Assembly: GCF_042664795.1 (NCBI RefSeq)
Contig: NZ_JBHTBN010000008.1
Span: 1-21,360 of the forward strand
DNA length: 21,360 bases
Origin: Jejudonia soesokkakensis
GTDB lineage: Bacteria > Bacteroidota > Bacteroidia > Flavobacteriales > Flavobacteriaceae
Direction of reading: 5' to 3'
Numbering within the stretch: position 1 is the stretch's first letter; each line of letters begins with the position of its first letter. Position numbers and translations under genes: made by a program. Positions 9,401 to 16,070 of this stretch are shown here, in pieces. The notes under the pieces were generated by a model. It was not told where the DNA came from. It did no database searches and saw only the letters and a program-made list of their open reading frames with translations.

Positions 9401-9727
9401 ACCTTTAAAGTCAAAAAACTTTCTAACGTAGCCCAATTAGGACCTACCCTCTCTTTTGTTGCCAGAGATTTTAATAGCGACGGCCATTTGGATATTATGG
9501 GGATAGGCGCTATTTACGATGCAGAGGTTGAAACCATACGCTATGACAGTAATTTTGGATATGTACTGTTAGGTGATGGAAAGGGTAATTTTGAACACGC
9601 TAAAGAATTTGACCCTAATATTAACAGTGATGCAAAAGACATTACTCCTATCACTATCAACGGCAAGCAAAATTATATGGTCGTAAGTAATAATGCACCT
9701 CTTGAAGTCTTTACCTTAGAACCTTAA
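6449..9727 (+). CDS. FG-GAP/VCBS repeat lipoprotein with ASPIC/UnbV domain (downstream copy)
   Basis: 1,092 residues, a tandem paralogue of the preceding gene with the same layout. Lipoprotein signal to Cys16 (LFGC), seven calcium-type Asp motifs, ASPIC/UnbV domain at about 504-589, then seven more motifs. The first 539 residues differ from the upstream copy at many positions. Residues 540-1092 differ at only three: Asp/Asn in FGLGQ(D/N)PT, Ile/Thr in PTV(I/T)NK and Met/Leu in DGH(M/L)DI. The C-terminal half therefore looks homogenised, while the N-terminal half has kept its own sequence, including DHTNQDFRNN in place of DYTNQDARTK after the sixth motif. The stop codon overlaps the stop of the convergent glycosylase-like gene within a single TTAA (9724-9727). 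A hairpin plus T-run just beyond (9755-9795) probably ends transcription. Substrate or partner is unknown. Confidence 0.93.
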   Translation: MKKICVLLVALSLFGCSKNKDDIRTGNYTDSASTLFTKITSSTSGITFKNDIVESYEFNFLNYPNIYSGAGVAVGDIDNDGLEDIYLVSNQFSNKLYKNKGSFEFEDITTTSKTGETDGYDTSANMLDINSDGWLDIYVCKAASLGNDEKRRNKLFINQKDGTFKEEAALWGLDDPGFSTQVYQLDYDKDGDLDLYIVNFRYDFKNNSRISGEIQAQIEEITSDQLYRNDGTRFTKVTGEAGLYNKAWGLGAAIGDYNNDGWEDIYVANDYLEPDFMYINQQDGTFKNTINSSLKHISFNSMGVDYADINNDLLPDIINVDMLAENYARSKENMASMSTANFNAMVDIGYHHAYMANMLHINNGNGTFKETSQLSGVVKTDWSWAPLLADFDNDGLKDIFITNGVVKDHTNQDFRNNIKTLNKSGKSISLEDVLAMFPSEKLNNYIYKNEGDLNFSKKIEEWGLDDPSFSNGAAYADLDNDGDLDLIVNNANDEAAIYRNNVNNNYLQIKIQGQKNNPLGIGARVYVEDANNIQLQELYTARGYESSVTPILNFGLGQNPTIKNVYVQWPDGKTTTITNPKANQRLTIDYSQATNERLALPTVTNKKKNTDVASLGLDYRQQENEFNDYDLQLLIPQKQSTKGTGIVKADVNGDGLEDFFVGNAAGAPAAMYFQKADGTFSKQNESLWKAEAKYEDANALFFDADGDGDQDLYVVSAGYEIGENNPLLQDRLYINNNGSFSKSNALPKMLISGKSIAAGDYDGDGDLDLFVGGNVIPAKYPVAPQSFLLKNDNGTFKDATPSNQDLNEIGMISDALFTDYDSDGDLDLMVVGEWMAPTLFKNTNGSFEKATTTGLENTEGWWFAVQEGDFDGDGDTDYMLGNIGKNNKFQPKEDKPLYIYGKDFDDNGSFDVAMSKINNGKLVPVRGKECSSEQNPFLLDKIKTYKEFASLDMNDIYGEDKLNDAYKRTVHMFETAYVENLGNGTFKVKKLSNVAQLGPTLSFVARDFNSDGHLDIMGIGAIYDAEVETIRYDSNFGYVLLGDGKGNFEHAKEFDPNINSDAKDITPITINGKQNYMVVSNNAPLEVFTLEP

Positions 9728-9728
9728 G
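8066..9728 (+). repeat. Near-identical direct repeat, copy 2 (C-terminal half of downstream lipoprotein gene)
   Basis: Partner of the repeat at 4778-6440. The right boundary is one base past the TAA: copy 1 continues gct and copy 2 continues gaa. Ten of the 13 differences are synonymous. Copy 2 also supplies the TTA that serves as the stop codon of the minus-strand gene 9724-10389. Confidence 0.95.
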
Positions 9729-10389
9729 AACAAAAGAATTTTTTATATTGTACTATCCGGAAATCGATCGTCGTCATTTCCGGATATTTCTTTTTAAGAG
9801 TCTTGTATTCTTGTAATGCTCCTACTGCTCTATTGGCTGCTCCACTTGGGGCGGTTAATGACACCGTAGTGATTTTCCGAAGTGATGTTGATAATACGAA
9901 GGAATGAATCCTAGGAATGGTATAATTTTCTAGCTGAAGTTTCAATCCATAGCTTTTTAAATGTCTTCTGAAAAAGTATTCTGGACCGTTCTTACTGTTC
10001 CCACCTGTAAAAAGCAGTGTAGTAATTGCTGAATGTTCTTCTAGCACCGAAACTACATCACGAAGTTCAACATCCTGCATTCCCAGATCACTGGCATCTA
10101 TCTTCTCCCGTTTTGCTGAAGCTACTATATCACAAATTCCTATACCTTTTGAAGCTAAAAAATCTTTTCGTTGCGCAATAGCAGCTTCTGTAGTCTCAAA
10201 AATAAGATCTAGTTTAAAGATGGTATCTAGAATTGGCCATAGCTGACCGTCTCTGCTTCCGTAACAAAAGTGAACATCTCCTTCTTTTAAATCGCCTGTG
10301 GTAAATCGTGGCGGTGGCAGTGTGCCAACAATTAGCTTTGTAGTGTTTTTAGGAATAAACGGTTCATATGGATGATGGTGATAAAACAA
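9724..10389 (-). CDS. Uracil-DNA glycosylase superfamily protein (TTG start)
   Basis: 221 residues. An N-terminal VGTLPPPRF (residues 21-29) is followed by HFCYGSRDGQLWPIL (40-54). This resembles the first active-site motif of the UDG superfamily, where small glycosylases have LGSMPG and a later FWPLL. A C-terminal LTAPSGAANRA (178-188) matches the second, Pro-Ser...Asn-containing motif. Probable role: removal of a deaminated or damaged base in DNA; the exact substrate cannot be read from the sequence. The start is unusual. The only start-like codon before the first motif is TTG at 10389-10387, 9 bases after the in-frame TAG of yaaA, which suggests translational coupling to yaaA. The last codons carry a terminator hairpin used by the opposite strand, and the stop shares TTAA with the convergent lipoprotein gene. 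Family assignment is fairly sure, substrate is not. Confidence 0.78.
   Translation of the reverse strand: MFYHHHPYEPFIPKNTTKLIVGTLPPPRFTTGDLKEGDVHFCYGSRDGQLWPILDTIFKLDLIFETTEAAIAQRKDFLASKGIGICDIVASAKREKIDASDLGMQDVELRDVVSVLEEHSAITTLLFTGGNSKNGPEYFFRRHLKSYGLKLQLENYTIPRIHSFVLSTSLRKITTVSLTAPSGAANRAVGALQEYKTLKKKYPEMTTIDFRIVQYKKFFCS
9755..9795 (+). terminator. Rho-independent terminator for the lipoprotein operon, inside the convergent gene
   Basis: A perfect 10-bp stem (ATCCGGAAAT at 9755-9764 with ATTTCCGGAT at 9776-9785) with an 11-base loop is followed by a T-rich run at 9787-9795. The T-run is on the plus-strand side only, so it acts on the lipoprotein transcript. It lies wholly within the last codons of the opposite-strand glycosylase-like gene. 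Confidence 0.75.
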
Positions 10390-10398
10390 GTAGACGTA

Positions 10399-11160
10399 CT
10401 ATCGAATAAAAACAGGTTCATTTTCATGTTCCGTATGAGCTTCACTATAAGCATATCCGTCATAGTCAAAACCTTTAAGGCCTCGCAATGTTTTTGTATT
10501 GTGATCGATTACATAACGCGCCATACTCCCACGAGCTTTTTTAGCAAAAAATGAAATAATTTTGAGCTTTCCATTCTTAAAATCCTTAAAGACCGGAGAT
10601 ACTATTGGAGCTTTCAACTTCTCTGTATTTACTACTTTAAAATACTCCTGACTCGCAAGATTAAGGAATAATTCACCTTCTTCTAATTCTTTGTTTAGAA
10701 CTTCTGTAACTTGATCACCCCAGAATTCGTAAAGATTTTTTTTACGATTGATTTTTAAATCAGTCCCCATTTCCAACCTGTAGGGTTGTATGAGATCCAA
10801 AGGCCTCAACACCCCATACATCCCACTTAAAATACGGAGAGTACTGTTAAGTGTATCTATTTTAGCATCAGGTATCGAATACGCATCCAATCCCTGATAT
10901 ACATCTCCTGAAAAAGCATATACGGCTGGACGTGAATTTTGTTTTGTAAATGGAAGTTCAAACTCTTTATACCTGTGATAATTTAACTCGGCAAGATTAT
11001 CACTAATACTCATTAACTTTTTAAGGGCATTTTTCGACTTTCGTTCCAGTTTAGCGTTTATGGTTTCAGCTTCAGAAAGAAAGAGAGGCTGCGTGCCACG
11101 TGTCGTGGGTAAGTCGGTTTCAAAGTCTAGAGATTTTGCAGGGGAAACTACGATTTTCAT
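10399..11160 (-). CDS. yaaA: YaaA family peroxide-stress protein (UPF0246)
   Basis: 253 residues, the usual family length. It begins MKIVVSPAKSLDFETD, the characteristic N-terminus of the YaaA/UPF0246 family, and contains VYAFSGDVYQGLDA and LRILSGMYGVLRPLDLIQPYRLEMGT, both strongly conserved in the family. In E. coli YaaA lowers intracellular iron availability during peroxide stress and so limits Fenton damage to DNA; the fold binds DNA. Transfer of that role here is from family knowledge. It is followed after 9 bases by the DNA-glycosylase-like gene in the same frame, separated only by TAG, so the pair looks like a small DNA-protection operon. The 192-base upstream region (11161-11352) is shared with the divergent secreted FG-GAP gene; I found no clear TAnnTTTG element for yaaA in it. 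Confidence 0.93.
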   Translation of the reverse strand: MKIVVSPAKSLDFETDLPTTRGTQPLFLSEAETINAKLERKSKNALKKLMSISDNLAELNYHRYKEFELPFTKQNSRPAVYAFSGDVYQGLDAYSIPDAKIDTLNSTLRILSGMYGVLRPLDLIQPYRLEMGTDLKINRKKNLYEFWGDQVTEVLNKELEEGELFLNLASQEYFKVVNTEKLKAPIVSPVFKDFKNGKLKIISFFAKKARGSMARYVIDHNTKTLRGLKGFDYDGYAYSEAHTEHENEPVFIR

Positions 11161-11352
11161 AGGTATATTCTTTTTAGTAAAAATAATAATATATAGTCAC
11201 TATAAAAGCTTCCGCTAAGAACAATTCATTATTTAGAAATAAAGAAAGTCAATAATTTGTAGAAGGCATAGACCTAATACTATTAACATTTAATTAACTA
11301 ATTGAAATTTCTATAATCAATAAATTTAAAAGTAAATCAAAAAACTCAAACT

Positions 11353-13104
11353 ATGAAAAAACTATTACTAGCAGGGAGCCTTTTAATAAGTTTCGGCTTA
11401 GCTCAAACAAATGCACAAGAAGCAAGAAAAGCAGTGCTTAATGAAGATGGTACAATTAGTACAACTGTCATTGATGCGCCCCAACTTCCACAGAACAATG
11501 AAAACAGACAGCCGCCTTCTGAATTATTTTCTTTGGATTGGCCAGCAAATCCTGCGGTGAAGAACTCCCGGGGTACGACTTTAGCAGATCTTGATGGAGA
11601 TGGAATACAGGAGATTATTTATGGAGCAGATACAGAGCTTCTAGCAATAAAAGGTGATGGCACTATATTATGGCAAAAAACCGTTGAAGGTCCTATTCTA
11701 TTGCCTCCTACCGTTGTTGATCTGGATGGCGATAATGTTCCCGAAGTAATTGTAAATACAGGATATCCAACTACGGTAGGGAGAATATATGTCACAGATA
11801 ATGTAGGGAATGACCTAGCAGGATGGCCATTAAATTTTGACGATGATTGGATGATCAATGCTCCCGTTGTTGTGGATCTTGATGAAGATGGAAATTTAGA
11901 CATTATCACATGCAGACGCGCAGGAAGTACCGAAGGGTATGTTCACGCTTTAAAACTCGATGGCACTCCCATAAATAGCGGTTGGCCGGTGCAATTAAAT
12001 GCCACCCCTGCTTTTACTCCTTCTATAGGAGATATTGACGATGATGGACTCAATGATGTGGTTATTGCAACATCTTCAACAGGAATGTATGCCTTTAACA
12101 GTAATGGTGAATTACTATCTGGTTTTCCTTTGGTAGATAGTGGCGTAAGATATTCTTATCAATCGCCTACCTTAGTAGATTTGGATGGAGATGAAACTCT
12201 TGAAATTGTTGGAGCTAATCATGGAGATTCTCCAGGATTTTACGTTTTAAACCACGATGCAACTTACGAAAGCGGATGGCCTATTGCAACCTCTGGATGG
12301 ACTTATTCTACTCCTACTGTTGTAGACTCTGATAGTGATGGTAATTATGAGCTATTTATGGCAGATAGAAATACAAGTAATGATGGAAGTGACTTACCAA
12401 CTTTGTTTGGCTTTAACGCCGATGGTACAGCTCTTCCAAATTTTCCTATTTCCAAATATGGAGGAAATGAAGGGGTAATCACGATAGCCGATATAAATAA
12501 TGATGGAGTCTTTGAAGTTATCTTCGGAAGCGTAATCACAGACATGAGTGGTGTAGGTTACATACACGCCTACTCAATGGACGGAAGCGGTGAAGTAGCA
12601 GGTTTTCCACTACGACCACAAGGATTTACCTTTTTAAATGGAGCTGTTATTGGTGATGTGGACGGAGATGGAATGATGGATCTTACAGCTAATTCGGTTA
12701 ATCTTAATACTGGAATGGACAATACATATATTACAGTATACAACCTTGATGTACCATATAATGAAGATAAAATCCTTCGTAATGGGTATAAAGGTTCTAA
12801 CAGCCGTCAAGGACTTTTAATGGCAGAACCTACTGCAGGAGTTGATGAATTTGATAAAAACGCAGCATTAACTATATCTCCAAATCCTTCAGAGGGGTTA
12901 TTAAGAGTTTCTGTTCCAATACACATGGAAACAGCATTGTTAAACATTTCAAGTATCGATGGGAAATCTATATTTTCAGCAGAAATTTCTTTAGAAAAAA
13001 ACAATCCTTATGAATTGCGTACCGATGCCATAAGAAGTGGTTTATACATAGTAACAATCTCTGGAAATCATAGAACGTTTACAGCAAAATGGGTTGTTAA
13101 ATAA
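11353..13104 (+). CDS. Secreted FG-GAP/VCBS repeat protein with T9SS type A sorting domain
   Basis: 583 residues. The signal peptide of about 22 residues ends in TNAQ|EA. Eight Asp-rich calcium-type repeat motifs run from about residue 78 to 450, among them DLDGDGIQEIIYG, DIDDDGLNDVVIA and DVDGDGMMDLTAN, consistent with a beta-propeller. Residues about 503-583 form a type A C-terminal sorting domain: the start LTISPNPSEG is typical, and the end GLYIVTISG...WVVK is a standard flavobacterial T9SS tail. The protein should cross the outer membrane through the type IX system and be attached to the surface or released. It lacks an ASPIC/UnbV domain, so it is not a close copy of the two lipoproteins upstream. 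A weak promoter candidate (TTG at 11302, TAAATTTA at 11321) precedes it. A bidirectional terminator follows at 13127. Ligand unknown. Confidence 0.92.
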   Translation: MKKLLLAGSLLISFGLAQTNAQEARKAVLNEDGTISTTVIDAPQLPQNNENRQPPSELFSLDWPANPAVKNSRGTTLADLDGDGIQEIIYGADTELLAIKGDGTILWQKTVEGPILLPPTVVDLDGDNVPEVIVNTGYPTTVGRIYVTDNVGNDLAGWPLNFDDDWMINAPVVVDLDEDGNLDIITCRRAGSTEGYVHALKLDGTPINSGWPVQLNATPAFTPSIGDIDDDGLNDVVIATSSTGMYAFNSNGELLSGFPLVDSGVRYSYQSPTLVDLDGDETLEIVGANHGDSPGFYVLNHDATYESGWPIATSGWTYSTPTVVDSDSDGNYELFMADRNTSNDGSDLPTLFGFNADGTALPNFPISKYGGNEGVITIADINNDGVFEVIFGSVITDMSGVGYIHAYSMDGSGEVAGFPLRPQGFTFLNGAVIGDVDGDGMMDLTANSVNLNTGMDNTYITVYNLDVPYNEDKILRNGYKGSNSRQGLLMAEPTAGVDEFDKNAALTISPNPSEGLLRVSVPIHMETALLNISSIDGKSIFSAEISLEKNNPYELRTDAIRSGLYIVTISGNHRTFTAKWVVK

Positions 13105-13126
13105 TTGTGTTTATTTCAAAGTAACT

Positions 13127-13158
13127 AAAAAGGCTAAGAAAATTCTTAGCCTTTTTTT
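13127..13158. terminator. Bidirectional rho-independent terminator
   Basis: AAAAAGGCTAAGA and its exact complement TCTTAGCCTTTTT flank a short AT loop; the T-run extends through 13152-13158 on the plus strand and the matching A-run at 13127-13130 serves the minus strand. It lies between the convergent FG-GAP gene and the rluD-like gene, whose stop codon begins at 13159. Confidence 0.88.
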
Positions 13159-14212
13159 ATTCTATCACATGCTTGGAGTAGTTACGCCATCTATCCAGAC
13201 AAGTTTCGATATCTTCTGGTATATCTGCTTCAAATTTCATAAATTTTCCTGTCGTTGGATGCACAAATCCTAATGTTCTGGCATGTAAGGCCTGTCTGGG
13301 TAACACCTTAAAACAATTATCTACAAATTGTTTGTATTTACTAAACGTAGTACCCTTTAATATTTTGTCACCACCATACCGCTCATCATTAAACAACGTA
13401 TGTCCTATATGCTTCATATGAACCCGAATTTGGTGCGTACGTCCAGTTTCTAATCTGCAACTTACCAAGGTCACATACCCTAGATTTTCTAATACTTTAT
13501 AATGAGTTACGGCTGGTTTCCCTTTCTCCAAATCATCGTCATTAAGAAAAACAGTATTCTGAAGTCTGTTTTTAGGGTGACGCCCTATATTTCCTTCAAT
13601 AGTACCTTCTTGTTCTTCAACATTTCCCCAAACAATGGCAATGTATTCCCGCTCGGTCGTCTTATTAAAAAACTGACGAGACAAATGGGTCATAGCCTCT
13701 TCAGTCTTGGCTACGACTAATAATCCGCTGGTATCTTTATCAATTCGATGTACCAAGCCTGGTCGATTGCTCGAGTTGTTAGGGAGATTATCAAAATGAA
13801 AGGTAAGTGCGTTAATTAAAGTTCCACTATAATTACCATGCCCTGGATGCACGACCATTCCAGCCTCTTTGTTTACAACCAATACATCATCATCTTCATA
13901 AACAATGTCAATAGGAATATCTTCTGGAGTCAGCAATAACTCATAGGGCGGATGTTCAAAAAGAACTGTGACGATATCATTTGCTTTTACTTTGTAATTT
14001 TGTTTTACAACAACATCGTTCACATAAATATTACCATCTTTGGCTGCCTTCTGAATTTTATTACGAGTAGCATTTTCTACCTTATTCATAAGATACTTAT
14101 CCACACGCAATGGAGATTGACCTTTATCTGCTACAAATCTAAAGTGCTCGTAAAGATCATCATTACCTCCGTTCTCATTAGGATCCTCAGGAAATTGTTT
14201 AGTTTCCGTCAT
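13157..14212 (-). CDS. rluD: RluA/RluD family 23S rRNA pseudouridine synthase
   Basis: 351 residues. An N-terminal S4 RNA-binding domain (about 35-85, RVDKYLMNKV...IYVNDVVVK) precedes the RluA-type catalytic domain. The active-site motif is HRIDKDTSGLLVVAK at 155-169; by comparison with RluA and RluD, Asp158 is the catalytic residue. C-terminal ETGRTHQIRVHMKHIGH is the second conserved family motif. The enzyme isomerises uridines in large-subunit rRNA; whether the targets match those of E. coli RluD or RluC cannot be decided from sequence alone, so the symbol is provisional. The start ATG at 14212 lies inside the 3' end of the PASTA gene (14-base overlap), so translation is probably coupled. 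A bidirectional terminator follows the stop. Confidence 0.9.
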   Translation of the reverse strand: MTETKQFPEDPNENGGNDDLYEHFRFVADKGQSPLRVDKYLMNKVENATRNKIQKAAKDGNIYVNDVVVKQNYKVKANDIVTVLFEHPPYELLLTPEDIPIDIVYEDDDVLVVNKEAGMVVHPGHGNYSGTLINALTFHFDNLPNNSSNRPGLVHRIDKDTSGLLVVAKTEEAMTHLSRQFFNKTTEREYIAIVWGNVEEQEGTIEGNIGRHPKNRLQNTVFLNDDDLEKGKPAVTHYKVLENLGYVTLVSCRLETGRTHQIRVHMKHIGHTLFNDERYGGDKILKGTTFSKYKQFVDNCFKVLPRQALHARTLGFVHPTTGKFMKFEADIPEDIETCLDRWRNYSKHVIE

Positions 14213-14822
14213 CTGAAGAAAATTCGTTGGTGTCTATACTTTCTTCTGAATCTTCACTAAATTCCTGAACCCTGTTTCTGGATCCGTCACCTATGATCAA
14301 ATCAATTTTTGAAGTTTTCTGAAGTTCTGTTCCAGGCTCCAATTTTGTACCGTTGTAGCGCATTTCCAGCACCTGATCACTTATGTGCGGACGAGTACTT
14401 ATTTTACCGATCTCAAATCCTGAAGCCAGCAACGTTGGTACTGCTTGCCTTTCGGTCTTAGAGGTGACATCTGGTACTTTGATTTTTCTATAGCCTGAAG
14501 GATTTAATGTCAAATAGATCTTTCGATCTTCTTTTACAAATTTACCAGCTTTTGGGATCTGTTCAATAACAGCGTATTTTGGAAAATCTGGATTGTAATT
14601 AGCCGAATCTAATATTTCATATCGCAAGTCGTTGTCATCGAGAATATCTTCTACTTTATCCAATGATAACTTGGACAGACTAGGAACTTCTATAGTATCC
14701 CCGTGATTTGTGGTACTTCGTAACCACCATAAAACTAGGAAACAGAGAATAATTACTGCCAAAATAGCAAATAGTAATTGCTTTAAAAATGCCTTGGTAG
14801 TTAAGAATTTTAAAAATGTCAT
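14199..14822 (-). CDS. PASTA domain membrane protein
   Basis: 207 residues. A single membrane segment at about 17-35 (LLFAILAVIILCFLVLWWL) follows a short basic N-terminus, which puts the rest in the periplasm. Two PASTA repeats can be seen, about 43-108 (IEVPSLSKLSLDKVEDIL... to IYLTLNPSG) and about 112-178 (IKVPDVTSKTERQAVPTLL... to IDLIIGDG). The C-terminal 25 residues are acidic and Ser-rich. No kinase or transpeptidase domain is attached, unlike PASTA proteins of Gram-positive bacteria. PASTA domains bind peptidoglycan or muropeptides in known cases, so with ddl adjacent a wall-related role is likely; this is inference. It is the first gene of an overlapping pair with the rluD-like gene. 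TATTTTTG on the minus strand (14849-14842) could be its -7 element, without a clear -33. Confidence 0.88.
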   Translation of the reverse strand: MTFLKFLTTKAFLKQLLFAILAVIILCFLVLWWLRSTTNHGDTIEVPSLSKLSLDKVEDILDDNDLRYEILDSANYNPDFPKYAVIEQIPKAGKFVKEDRKIYLTLNPSGYRKIKVPDVTSKTERQAVPTLLASGFEIGKISTRPHISDQVLEMRYNGTKLEPGTELQKTSKIDLIIGDGSRNRVQEFSEDSEESIDTNEFSSDDGN

Positions 14823-14891
14823 GCATTGAGGATTAAGAATACAAAAATAGTAAACCTAAAGTTAGTATCTTTCTATGGATTAATGATATTT

Positions 14892-14918
14892 TTGTTAGAC
14901 CGAATTAGATTACATTTG
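14892..14918 (+). promoter_or_regulatory. Probable Bacteroidota-type promoter for ddl
   Basis: TACATTTG at 14911-14918 matches the -7 consensus TAnnTTTG. TTG at 14892-14894 is 16 bases upstream, slightly closer than the usual 17-19. The ddl ATG is 35 bases downstream of the -7 element. Confidence 0.5.
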
Positions 14919-14952
14919 GTAAGAACGTAAACGTATGTTTTAAACTTTTGTT

Positions 14953-15936
14953 ATGGCAAAAAAGTGTGTAGCAGTAGTTATGGGAGGTTACTCTAGCGAG
15001 TATGAAATATCTTTGCTAAGCGGAGGAATTGTAATCGAAATGCTTGACAAAAATAAATATGATGTTTTTGCAGTGCATATTTTAAAAACTGGATGGTATT
15101 ACGTAGCCCATGATGGTACAAAATACGATCTAGACAAAGGTACATTCAGTTTTACATACGACGGAAAGAAAATCACACCAGATGTAGTTTTTAATACGGT
15201 TCATGGAACTCCTGGCGAGGATGGACACCTTGCTTCTTATTTCAAATTGCTGAACATTCCGCAGACAAGTACAGGATTCTATCAAGCTGCATTAAGCTTC
15301 AATAAACGTGACTGTTTATCGGTCTTGAAAAATTTTGGAATCAAATGCGCAAATTCGGTTTACGTTAATAAAGGAAGTGACATAACTCCTCAAGAAATTG
15401 TTAAAGTAGTAGGTTTACCTTGCTTCGTAAAGCCCAATCGCGCTGGTTCCAGTTTCGGAATTTCTAAAGTAAAAACCTTAGAGGATTTCGATGCAGCATT
15501 TACCAAAGCTTTTAAGGAAGATTCAGAAGTGATTATAGAAACAGCTCTTAAGGGAACTGAAGTTTCGGTAGGAGTCTATTCACATAATGGAGCCTTACAG
15601 GTTTTCAATCCTACTGAAATTGTTTCAGAAAATGATTTCTTTGACTATGAAGCAAAATATTTAGGAAAGTCGCAAGAAATTACTCCTGCTCGTATTTCCG
15701 AAGAAGAAACGACAAAAGTAAAGTCTGAAGCACAGAAGATTCATAAGTTACTCAATATGAAAGGTGTGACTCGTAGTGATTTTATTATTCAAGATGGGAT
15801 TCCGCATTTTATTGAAATTAATACTACTCCGGGACTTTCTAAAGAAAGTATCATTCCGAAGCAAGCAAAAGAGGCAGGAATGAATTTAACAACATTTTTT
15901 GGTATTCTTGTGGAAGAAGCACTAGCAAATAGCTAA
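14953..15936 (+). CDS. ddl: D-alanine--D-alanine ligase
   Basis: 327 residues, normal for Ddl. It is an ATP-grasp enzyme that joins two D-alanines for peptidoglycan precursors in the cytoplasm. N-terminal MGGYSSEYEISLLSG contains the substrate-binding Glu18. VHGTPGEDGHLASY is at 84-97. The ATP-binding KPNRAGSSFGISKV is at 160-173. The omega-loop FFDYEAKY is at 229-236. Its final Tyr236 corresponds to E. coli DdlB Tyr216, whose retention indicates D-Ala-D-Ala rather than D-Ala-D-lactate specificity. The metal and substrate site FIEINTTPGLSKESIIP is at 286-302. It is divergent from the PASTA gene and followed by coaD after 134 bases that contain a separate promoter. Confidence 0.96.
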   Translation: MAKKCVAVVMGGYSSEYEISLLSGGIVIEMLDKNKYDVFAVHILKTGWYYVAHDGTKYDLDKGTFSFTYDGKKITPDVVFNTVHGTPGEDGHLASYFKLLNIPQTSTGFYQAALSFNKRDCLSVLKNFGIKCANSVYVNKGSDITPQEIVKVVGLPCFVKPNRAGSSFGISKVKTLEDFDAAFTKAFKEDSEVIIETALKGTEVSVGVYSHNGALQVFNPTEIVSENDFFDYEAKYLGKSQEITPARISEEETTKVKSEAQKIHKLLNMKGVTRSDFIIQDGIPHFIEINTTPGLSKESIIPKQAKEAGMNLTTFFGILVEEALANS

Positions 15937-15955
15937 TCAAATTTTACTATATAGG

Positions 15956-15985
15956 TTGCATCGCAACATACTGGAACTAAATTTG
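15956..15985 (+). promoter_or_regulatory. Bacteroidota-type promoter for coaD
   Basis: TTG at 15956-15958, a 19-base spacer and TAAATTTG at 15978-15985 fit the consensus TTG-N17-19-TAnnTTTG fully. It starts 20 bases after the ddl stop and predicts a leader of roughly 80 bases before the coaD ATG. The TTG lies within a small inverted repeat, GTTGC-atc-GCAAC. Confidence 0.62.
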
Positions 15986-16051
15986 TATCTTAGAAGTCGT
16001 TTATTGATGGCTTATTGAATAATTTGACACCACTAACCCTTAAAAGATACT

Positions 16052-16061
16052 CGCGTACGCG
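16052..16061. repeat. Perfect 10-bp palindrome just upstream of coaD
   Basis: CGCGTACGCG is a perfect palindrome of unusually high GC for this AT-rich region, ending 9 bases before the coaD ATG. It falls where a ribosome would bind. It may be an operator or a leader structure, or chance; nothing in the sequence decides. Confidence 0.5.
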
Positions 16062-16070
16062 GGAACAACT

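Noticed and set aside
3158..9727. Tandem duplication as part of a SusC/SusD nutrient-uptake locus
   Set aside because: Such lipoproteins often sit beside SusC/SusD genes, but no TonB-dependent receptor or SusD-like gene lies on either side here.
4778..9728. Transposon or insertion sequence as the cause of the 1.66-kb direct repeat
   Set aside because: There is no transposase, terminal inverted repeat or target-site duplication. The repeat is entirely coding and stays in frame.
14953..15936. Ddl as a possible D-Ala-D-lactate (vancomycin-resistance-like) ligase
   Set aside because: The omega-loop Tyr that corresponds to E. coli DdlB Tyr216 is kept (YEAKY), and no vanH or vanX gene is nearby.
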